From Bacteroidota bacterium (GTDB lineage Bacteria; Bacteroidota; Bacteroidia; Flavobacteriales; Weeksellaceae): a stretch of DNA of 21,175 nt. Below are positions 7,517 through 13,820 of this stretch, piece by piece. The stretch covers positions 1-21,175 of the forward strand of contig JAEWOS010000007.1 in assembly GCA_023460855.1 (NCBI GenBank). The letters run 5' to 3'. Positions within the stretch are counted from its first letter, which is position 1, and the number at the start of each line of letters is the position of its first letter. The notes beneath the pieces were generated by a model that saw only the letters and a program-made list of their open reading frames with translations, made no database searches and was not told where the DNA came from. The position numbers and the translations under genes were made by a program.

Positions 7517-8509
7517 TTATCCTCTTCTCGCGGCGATTGAAGCGGCGTACACCATTTCGCGTGTTTTCTGAATTCTTCCGACCGGTTTGAAAATTTCCGG
7601 ACTCTCAAAAGGGCTGAACGATAAAGATTCGGTTTTCTGCGGATCCAGAATAGAACCGGCTTCTACAGAAACTGTTCCGATTTCCTTGTACTTTTTGTAA
7701 GGCCAGACTACGGTTAAATCATTGATCCAGTCCTCTTTACGGCAATACTGCATCTTCAGGGAATACGTCAGGTTATTTTTTTGCAAAACCTCCTGAACTG
7801 CCACTTTTTGACTTTTATCCTTTATATCTGTTCTGTTTTTCGGGAATTCCTTCGGCTCCAGCATAAATTTCACGATATAATCGCCAAACCGGTAACATCC
7901 GACTGAATTATATTTGAAAAACAAAGGATTGCGGTTTCTGTTCCACAGGATGTTCGTAAAATGCTTCAGAAACGATGCGTCTATAAAATTCGGTAAAAAT
8001 GAAATTCCGCTCAGCAGCAAATTGGGAATCTTAGTAACTGCAAGTGGCGCAAATTTGGCAGACGCAGAAGCAAAACGGTTAATTCTGATAAACAATTTCA
8101 GAAATTTAGACACAGAATTGGTCGGGAAAACCGGGAAATTTGCCAGCGGAATATTTACATCACGTCCTTCTGCAACGTTCATCAGTTTTACTGCGATTCC
8201 ATACGCCGGAAGTGTGTCTTTGCCTTCATCCGCAACCATTCCGACATTGGAGATTCGCAGAATTGCGCGATACTCACTTTTAGAAAATACTTGCTTCAAA
8301 TACCGGTCACCGGAATCAGCAATCTTTAAAGTTCCGAAAACTTCGCCGTAACCTTTAGCATGCACATCGCGGTTGCGAAACTTTTTGCGGTTCACTTTCG
8401 GCGTGCGCTTCACATATTTCTGCACTTCTTTGCAAGCTTCAAGTACCAGCGCCGTTTCCTCTTCTGTAAGGCGATTATATTTTTCTGAAAAAATTATTCT
8501 GTTCTTCAT
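7517..8509 (-). CDS. Catalase-like haem protein (short catalase family)
   Basis: The protein has 330 residues, shorter than true monofunctional catalases (about 480 or more). The distal-His motif is visible as VHAKGYGEVFGTLKI (H50). Further hallmarks are FPVFPTNS (about 126-133), YNSVGCYRFGDYIVKF in the middle, and the family's closing motif FSPFESPEIFKPVGRIQKTR-EMVY. The classical RxFxYxDT proximal ligand is absent; by analogy to minicatalases, Y321 near the C-terminus may bind the haem iron. No signal peptide is seen, so it is probably cytosolic. Peroxidase, weak catalase or fatty-acid-hydroperoxide activity are all possible for this family. It follows dedA by 19 bp and is probably co-transcribed with it. 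Confidence 0.78.
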   Translation of the reverse strand: MKNRIIFSEKYNRLTEEETALVLEACKEVQKYVKRTPKVNRKKFRNRDVHAKGYGEVFGTLKIADSGDRYLKQVFSKSEYRAILRISNVGMVADEGKDTLPAYGIAVKLMNVAEGRDVNIPLANFPVFPTNSVSKFLKLFIRINRFASASAKFAPLAVTKIPNLLLSGISFLPNFIDASFLKHFTNILWNRNRNPLFFKYNSVGCYRFGDYIVKFMLEPKEFPKNRTDIKDKSQKVAVQEVLQKNNLTYSLKMQYCRKEDWINDLTVVWPYKKYKEIGTVSVEAGSILDPQKTESLSFSPFESPEIFKPVGRIQKTREMVYAASIAARRG

Positions 8510-8528
8510 TCTGAATTAAAGTTACAAA

Positions 8529-9209
8529 TCAGGCGGCGTCCTTTTTTGAAAGTTTTGCTTTAACCACTTCCCAAATCATCGGCAGCAGTGAAAGTCCGAT
8601 AATTCCGAAGATTACCGTTTCAAAATTTTCTTTTACAAACGGAATATTGCCGAAGAAATAGCCAAGCAAAGTAAGGCCAAAAACCCAAATTAAAGCTCCG
8701 ATGATATTATATCTGATGAATGTTCCGTAATTCATAGAGCCGATCCCCGCAACGAATGGCGCAAAGGTTCTTACTATCGGGACAAAACGCGCAATAATGA
8801 TCGTTTTCGGACCGTTTTTCTCGTAGAATTCATGTGTTTGTTCGATATATTTCCTGTTAACCAGCGGTTTGCCGCGGAAGTTTAGCTGCAGCATTTTCAG
8901 GCCTACATTTTTACCCAGATAATAATTCAGTGAATCGCCGAGAATTGCTGCGACAGTCAGCAGTCCGAGAACCAGCCATAAATTCAGACTTGCCGTATGA
9001 CCATCGGCTCCGACAACTCCGGCACAGAAAGCTCCGGCTGCAAAAAGCAGTGAATCTCCCGGCAAAAATGGCATTACAACCAAACCTGTTTCCACAAAAA
9101 TGATCAGAAACAGAATCAGGTAAATCCACGGACCGTAATCTACGATCATGGTGTGAAGGTGCTGGTCAAGGTGAAGGAAAAAATCGAGGACAGACTGTAA
9201 AAATTCCAT
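8529..9209 (-). CDS. DedA/VTT-family inner-membrane protein
   Basis: This 226-residue polytopic protein belongs to the DedA family, whose members act in membrane homeostasis; some are undecaprenyl-phosphate or phospholipid flippases. Family marks are ETGLVVMPFLPGDSLLF (about 40-56), GDSLNYYLGKNVG (about 91-103) and the conserved RFVPIVRTFAPFVAGIGSM (about 142-160) with its two arginines. Two or three hydrophobic helices close the C-terminus before a basic tail. It is the first gene of a pair with the catalase-like protein. The link between the two is not evident, although membrane-stress roles would fit both. Confidence 0.9.
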   Translation of the reverse strand: MEFLQSVLDFFLHLDQHLHTMIVDYGPWIYLILFLIIFVETGLVVMPFLPGDSLLFAAGAFCAGVVGADGHTASLNLWLVLGLLTVAAILGDSLNYYLGKNVGLKMLQLNFRGKPLVNRKYIEQTHEFYEKNGPKTIIIARFVPIVRTFAPFVAGIGSMNYGTFIRYNIIGALIWVFGLTLLGYFFGNIPFVKENFETVIFGIIGLSLLPMIWEVVKAKLSKKDAA

Positions 9210-9218
9210 TGCGATGCT

Positions 9219-9244
9219 AAAAAATTAGCCGCAAAAATACGGCT
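9219..9244 (-). terminator. Likely terminator of the lipoprotein gene at 9273
   Basis: AGCCG (9227-9231) and CGGCT (9240-9244) form a short stem with an 8-nt loop. On the minus strand it is followed by AATTTTTT. The loop read on the minus strand is TATTTTTG, which also fits a -7 box for dedA, so terminator and promoter may overlap. Confidence 0.45.
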
Positions 9245-9272
9245 TTTTATTGATTACATCTGTTTCGGTTTC

Positions 9273-10064
9273 TCAGAATCTAAGCTGAACGAAATCTTCA
9301 ATTTCAGACAATAGAATTAAGCGCGGCACCTCAATTTTCTCCCAGGTATCTTCATAATTTTCCGTATAATCGTCACCGGGATCATATTTATTCAGGTTAT
9401 CGCGCTTAAGTTTCTTTTTGGTTAGGAAATTAATACTGTTAATGTATTGAGGAACAGCGTTGTTACTTTGATATGAATCGAAGCCGATCAGAGCAAGATC
9501 ATTCTGCTGATAACGAAAAGTGTAGCTCCAGTAACCGTATCGACCATGAGCGTAGCTCACTTTCAGTTTTCCTTTCACAATTTCAAAATAAAGTTCGGAC
9601 GCATAGTAGATTCCACCATCCTCATTTTCTGATGAAAAACAATCCAAATTCTGAACTACTTTTTCATAACCATCAGCCTTCTTGAGCAGCACGATTATTC
9701 CACGGCGGTTCATATCGAGTTTTCCGCGCTGCTGATCTGTAACAATATTCGACGAATCAATCTTCTTGATTAAAAAGACAACATCTTCAAGGCCGTCTTT
9801 ATTCAGGTCGCCTGACTCAACGTTGACATATTCGTTCCGGAAAATCCGGTATCCATCCGGAACAAAGTCGGTGAAGTCTGAAGAAAAAGTCTTCGTTTCA
9901 TACGAAACAGTTTGCAGGGAATCTGAAGAAATTCTGTCCTTATTCAGCAACGTGTCTTTTGAAGCAACAAAGAAATTTTCTGATTTTTTTTCTGTCTTTT
10001 CCGATTTTGAATTACATGAAAAGCAAAGCAAAGTCATTAGCAAAACGTACAACAGTTTCTTCAT
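9273..10064 (-). CDS. Lipoprotein with a calcium-type DxNxDGxxD loop, function unknown
   Basis: The protein has 263 residues. The N-terminus is a clear lipoprotein signal (MKKLLYVLLMTLLCFSC, lipid Cys17), so it is anchored in the cell envelope. A low-complexity Ser/Lys/Glu linker leads to a domain with GDLNKDGLEDVVFLI (about 85-99), the calcium-binding loop seen in EF-hand/FG-GAP-like repeats of Bacteroidota surface lipoproteins. Aromatic, tyrosine-rich segments follow (GRYGYWSYTFRYQQ). The C-terminus reads WEKIEVPRLILLSEIEDF. It lies last in a run of four exported proteins on the minus strand, 154 bp after the preceding gene, so it may have its own promoter. I do not recognise a specific function. 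Confidence 0.78.
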   Translation of the reverse strand: MKKLLYVLLMTLLCFSCNSKSEKTEKKSENFFVASKDTLLNKDRISSDSLQTVSYETKTFSSDFTDFVPDGYRIFRNEYVNVESGDLNKDGLEDVVFLIKKIDSSNIVTDQQRGKLDMNRRGIIVLLKKADGYEKVVQNLDCFSSENEDGGIYYASELYFEIVKGKLKVSYAHGRYGYWSYTFRYQQNDLALIGFDSYQSNNAVPQYINSINFLTKKKLKRDNLNKYDPGDDYTENYEDTWEKIEVPRLILLSEIEDFVQLRF

Positions 10065-10218
10065 AATGCGAATTTTAAGATCAGCAATATCTTTTAAATA
10101 ATAACTTTATTAAAATATTATATACAACAACATTTCAGTTACTTATAAAATGTAAATATATCAATACTTTAAATAAATTAAATTGCGTAATTCTTAGTTT
10201 TGAATCTGCAATTTTCAT

Positions 10219-10947
10219 TTAGTGATGATGATCGCCGTCAAAATAAATTTCTGTGATTGCAGTATCGTTGTACTTATCGCCGCGGTACACTTCAAGAATT
10301 TCAAATTTTAAAACGAGATCAGATCCGTCGGAAGAATGTTTGAGTGTCCCGACTGAAAATTCCTGATCTGTTCTGCTGTCCTGCAGATGGAAAATACCTC
10401 GGGCTTTCCCATTCACAAAAAACTTCAGTTTCTTCACGCGGTTGTTATTTTTCCACGAGGCGTCAGATTTCATATATCCGTTCGAAACGATTATTCTGGA
10501 TACACTCTGACTTCCATTCCTGAAAAAATACTGCAGGTATTCACCAATACCGGAATCCTTTTTTCCTTCAACCCAGGCTGTTTTATAGCTTAAATCGTTT
10601 GCACTTGTTGCGGTGTAACTGTTGACTCCATTTGCTGCGAGCGATGAAGAAGCAGAAACATCATAATTTCCACCGCCACAATACCAGCTGCAGCCGCCAT
10701 CAACAACATCCCAGACACTTTCCACCACTTCCCCGTATTTTTCGAGTAAACGACCGAGTTCTTTTGTTTCTTTACCTGTAAGATTTTTTTTGAGCAGCAG
10801 CTCGTTCTGACGGTTTATTTCCTGTTCCGTTCGTGCAGATAAATCGACAGCGTTTATTTTAGTCGGATAATAATTTTTAAGCTGAGTCTGGCCAAATACC
10901 AACGCAGAACATGAAAAAAGTCCAAAAAGGGCAAGCGTTTTCACCAT
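10219..10947 (-). CDS. Exported protein with NADase-type glycan-binding (discoidin-like) domain
   Basis: The protein has 242 residues. The signal peptide is about residues 1-19 (ending LVFGQ, type I cleavage, no lipobox). A helical stretch (about 35-78, ELLLKKNLTGKETKELGRLLEK) precedes GGCSWYCGGG, where C86 and C90 may form a disulphide. From about 95 to the end it is a beta-sandwich of the NADase-type glycan-binding/F5-8 family: KTAWVEG, GIGEYLQYFF, SNGYMKSDASW, NNRVKKLKFFVNGK, LKFEILEVY and NDTAITEIYFDG. Such domains bind sugars; here no toxin domain is attached. The three terminal histidines are native. It follows the lipoprotein at 10985 by 37 bp and is likely co-transcribed with it. Confidence 0.82.
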   Translation of the reverse strand: MVKTLALFGLFSCSALVFGQTQLKNYYPTKINAVDLSARTEQEINRQNELLLKKNLTGKETKELGRLLEKYGEVVESVWDVVDGGCSWYCGGGNYDVSASSSLAANGVNSYTATSANDLSYKTAWVEGKKDSGIGEYLQYFFRNGSQSVSRIIVSNGYMKSDASWKNNNRVKKLKFFVNGKARGIFHLQDSRTDQEFSVGTLKHSSDGSDLVLKFEILEVYRGDKYNDTAITEIYFDGDHHH

Positions 10948-10984
10948 TGAGAACTTATTAAATCAGAGCTTAATTCCCTGAATA

Positions 10985-12010
10985 TCAATGCCTGTTATCG
11001 CAGTTTATTACCAGATCCTTTTTTGAAGAATCCAGGAAAATAACTGCGGGGCAACCAAACGAGACATATTCGAATCCAAAAATTACCTCAGGTTTGCCTT
11101 TCAGCAGAGTACCACTCCACTGCTTCAGTGAATTACCGGATTGCTGAATATTACCGTCCGCGTTTAAAGGAGCAATGCTCCTTCCCTCATCTTCTGCAAA
11201 GATTTTTTCCTGAATCAGTTCTTTCCCGCGCAAATCCGTCACGATCAAATGCCTTTTTACGGTATAGTTTTTTTCTTCAGGCGACTCAAAATCGCGGACA
11301 AAAAACCGGTAATGTTCACTGCTCGACATATAGGCCGAATTAAGAAGGGAATTCGTAAATTCATCCTGCTGCCTTTTACTGATTCCCACAGGAAACGCCA
11401 GGTTCGAAATTTTCTTCCATTCAAGCGGAATCAGCGGAGTGGCCGGGAACGGATTTTCTTTGCCAACAGCGACCAGATTACTATTAAAACTAAAGTTATT
11501 TAACTGATTCTTAGGTACTTCAAAGCCATATTCGTAATTATGCTGATTGAGTTCTTCACTGCCTTCACTGTAAATATTCTGATTCGCGGCGATATTAAGA
11601 TCCTTCACCGGAAATGAAAGAACTTTACCTGCAGAATAGTCGAAAATGTACAGGCTGTCATCCTCGGAAATTTTAGTTTGTTCAAGAAAGCGGTTCCGGT
11701 ATTTTTTCTGCAGCACCAGGAATTTTTTCTCGGTGGCATTCAGCGTTGAAACTGCAGGCATTGCGAGTGAATCCCTGTGTGCATTTGGCCAGTAATTATC
11801 TGATAACGAAACAAATCCGGACTGTACGCCGCGGTTTTCCTCTAGATCGTAAAGAACATACAACGGAATTTCCACCGAATCCGACTGCTTTGCACCGGCT
11901 GTTCCCGTAGACAGACTGTCATTTCTCCCAATGTCAGCAACCGCCGGATTCTTTTCTGTACACGAAAGAACCAAAAGAAAGATACCCAGCAAAACAAAAT
12001 CTCTAAACAT
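10985..12010 (-). CDS. Lipoprotein of unknown function
   Basis: The protein has 341 residues with a lipoprotein signal (MFRDFVLLGIFLLVLSC, lipid Cys17) and a Ser/Thr-rich linker. The rest is a soluble, mixed alpha/beta envelope domain. Noticeable segments are VEIPLYVLYDLEEN, EKKFLVLQKKYRNRF, PLIPLEWKKISNLAFPVGIS, KRHLIVTDLRGKELIQEKIF and a C-terminal FGCPAVIFLDSSKKDLVINC with two cysteines that could pair. I recognise no family. It sits directly before the glycan-binding-domain gene (37-bp gap), so the two may work together, perhaps at the cell surface; that is inference only. Confidence 0.72.
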   Translation of the reverse strand: MFRDFVLLGIFLLVLSCTEKNPAVADIGRNDSLSTGTAGAKQSDSVEIPLYVLYDLEENRGVQSGFVSLSDNYWPNAHRDSLAMPAVSTLNATEKKFLVLQKKYRNRFLEQTKISEDDSLYIFDYSAGKVLSFPVKDLNIAANQNIYSEGSEELNQHNYEYGFEVPKNQLNNFSFNSNLVAVGKENPFPATPLIPLEWKKISNLAFPVGISKRQQDEFTNSLLNSAYMSSSEHYRFFVRDFESPEEKNYTVKRHLIVTDLRGKELIQEKIFAEDEGRSIAPLNADGNIQQSGNSLKQWSGTLLKGKPEVIFGFEYVSFGCPAVIFLDSSKKDLVINCDNRH

Positions 12011-12141
12011 ATTCAGTACTCATAAAACCCATCATTTAAGGGAATTTCACAGATAAATTTTAAAATTTTTCACTATTTCCGTTCACAATGACTAAATTAA
12101 TCAAAATAGCGGAAGCATAATGCAAAATATTACGGTATTAT

Positions 12142-12993
12142 TTAATTTTTCAGCAAAATACCTTCTTCGCGCAGAATTTCCCGGCCGCTTTCTTCAACCA
12201 CAAGAAGTACTTCTGATGCTCCATCTTCACGCAGATGGTTCCGGTAAATGCTGTAGACAAATTTTCCGTTTTCGAAGGTAATTACGTGATTTCCCCCGCT
12301 TCCGGAAAAAGCAAGAACGCCGTTATTCATGAGAAGATCCGGTTCCGAAGCTTCGATTTCTCCTGCTTTCCATGAAGCATATCTGAATTTCTCGCCGGCA
12401 AGTTCATCAATGCGGATCAGGTAATTCGGGGTTTGTATTCTGTAAACCGGTTTTTCAAAATTTTTGAGCGAAGCGTGAAGACCATTTTTTTCCTGTGCGA
12501 TTAGTTTTTGTATTTCCTTTTTTTCAAAATCGCTCTGATAATTTACCGCAGTGATTACTCCATCGCTGTTCGCCATCCATAAAACGCCGTCATCGAGCAT
12601 TATTCCGCGCCAGCCAACTTCTGACCATTGATTTATCCCGGAATCCGCAATTCTTCTGATCAATCTTTCGTCGAAAACCTCAGAAAAACGCTGAATGAAT
12701 TCCTGTCTGTTTTGAATATCGGGAATCGGGTATTCTCTTTTGAGCGGAAATCTGACGTGATCAGCAATCCTTTCAATGTCCCGTTGCTGAAAGTAGCCGA
12801 TCAGTTTTTGGATGCTGTCGATTTCCTGCGGATCCAGGTCAGATTGCTGAGGATTATGTTGTTCTGAATCAACTAAAACCTTTGATGAATCAATTTCCGA
12901 ATGATCTGTTCTGGGCACTGTTTTACTTTCCGGCTGCTTACAGGCGGATATCAGTCCAAGCAAAATGAGAAGAAGCGGCGCAATTTGCTTCAT
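12142..12993 (-). CDS. Lipoprotein with possible SnoaL/NTF2-like N-terminal half
   Basis: The protein has 283 residues from the ATG at 12991-12993, which gives a clean lipoprotein signal (MKQIAPLLLILLGLISAC, lipid Cys18). A longer frame would need TTG at 13009-13011, overlapping the preceding gene, and is less likely. After an acidic linker, residues about 55-135 (LIGYFQQRDIERIADHVRFP, NRQEFIQRFSEVF, WRGIMLDDGVLWM) look like an NTF2/SnoaL-like fold. The second half (FEKPVYRIQTPNYLIRIDEL, GNHVITFENGKFVYSIYRN) is beta-rich and unassigned. It starts 14 bp after the DUF4177 gene, so it is probably the last gene of the ATPase-GNAT-DUF4177 unit. Function unknown. Confidence 0.75.
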   Translation of the reverse strand: MKQIAPLLLILLGLISACKQPESKTVPRTDHSEIDSSKVLVDSEQHNPQQSDLDPQEIDSIQKLIGYFQQRDIERIADHVRFPLKREYPIPDIQNRQEFIQRFSEVFDERLIRRIADSGINQWSEVGWRGIMLDDGVLWMANSDGVITAVNYQSDFEKKEIQKLIAQEKNGLHASLKNFEKPVYRIQTPNYLIRIDELAGEKFRYASWKAGEIEASEPDLLMNNGVLAFSGSGGNHVITFENGKFVYSIYRNHLREDGASEVLLVVEESGREILREEGILLKN

Positions 12994-13007
12994 ACCAGTG
13001 GTTTTAA

Positions 13008-13208
13008 TCAAATATCTTTCTCAAAGTAAAGATAAATATAAACTGCTGCGCCAAAATTGGTCGAACTGGTCGACGCTAAACGGTAACCGTTCTTCGAATA
13101 TTCATCCAGTTTCTGCTGAATATCGTATTTTGATTTCTTCGCAATATGCTCGCTGTCCAGGGTCATTTTACTGAAGAAAATCAGTGTTTCAACTTTGTAT
13201 TCTTTCAT
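13008..13208 (-). CDS. DUF4177 domain protein
   Basis: This 66-residue protein shows the DUF4177 pattern: MKEYKVETL at the start, an amphipathic helix with IQQKLDEYSKNGYRLAST, and the closing strand AVYIYLYFEKD. These are small cytosolic alpha/beta proteins with no established function. There is no signal peptide or membrane segment. It lies 32 bp after the GNAT gene and 14 bp before the lipoprotein at 12993, consistent with one operon. Reading is supported by the strong family match despite the short length. Confidence 0.8.
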   Translation of the reverse strand: MKEYKVETLIFFSKMTLDSEHIAKKSKYDIQQKLDEYSKNGYRLASTSSTNFGAAVYIYLYFEKDI

Positions 13209-13240
13209 TCTTTTATGATTTTAAGTTTTTCATCAGACAC

Positions 13241-13819
13241 TCATTTATCGGTTTTCTTCATACTCTTTGAGTTCAATCCGGTAAATATTGATTTTTTTTC
13301 TACAGTACCGGGGATTTTGGTAAAGTTTTCATCTTCATAAGCAAGCGTTTCCGAAAGAACGCCACCGTTCTTCTCGATTGTTTTTATAGAACCCAGATTA
13401 TCCGAAAAGCAGCAAACCATCAGTTGCGGAATCTTCAGCGTTTCAGCAAACTGCTTTCCCAGTTTTAGAATTTCCGTAGCGTAACCTTTTTTTCTTTCTC
13501 CGGGTACGACTGAATAACCGATATGTCCGCCGTATTTCGCCAGAAATTGATGCTGCAGATGATGTCGTACATCGAGCATACCGATAATTTTCGCATCGCT
13601 TTTCCTGATTACAAAGAATGTTGTTGCCGGAACCCAGCCGTTGCTACCTCCGTTTTCCCGGTTTTCCGTGGTGTATTTGAGCCATTCATCAAATTCCATC
13701 TGGTCGAACATCGCACTTCCGTAAATAACGGTTTCTCCATGTTCCAGGAAAAATTTCCGGAATTCTTCCGCAGCGGTTTTGTGCCTTTTTTCAGGCAACT
13801 GAAGTTCCAGATCATTCAT
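13241..13819 (-). CDS. GNAT-family N-acetyltransferase
   Basis: The protein has 192 residues. The acetyl-CoA loop is GYSVVPGERKKGYATEIL, matching R-x-x-G-x-A at R109-A114, preceded by the strand ATTFFVIRKSDAKIIGMLDVRH and followed by the helix ILKLGKQFAETLKI. The C-terminal ENGGVLSETLAYED motif matches GNATs that act on small molecules or antibiotics. It transfers an acetyl group from acetyl-CoA to an amine; the acceptor is unknown. The ATG lies one base after the TGA of the P-type ATPase gene, so translation is probably coupled. The tail (SKSMKKTDK) is basic and disordered. Confidence 0.87.
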   Translation of the reverse strand: MNDLELQLPEKRHKTAAEEFRKFFLEHGETVIYGSAMFDQMEFDEWLKYTTENRENGGSNGWVPATTFFVIRKSDAKIIGMLDVRHHLQHQFLAKYGGHIGYSVVPGERKKGYATEILKLGKQFAETLKIPQLMVCCFSDNLGSIKTIEKNGGVLSETLAYEDENFTKIPGTVEKKSIFTGLNSKSMKKTDK

Positions 13820-13820
13820 A

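Noticed and set aside
12994..13011. Longer start of the lipoprotein at TTG (13009-13011)
   Set aside because: It overlaps the DUF4177 stop and puts six residues ahead of a signal peptide that begins perfectly at ATG 12993.
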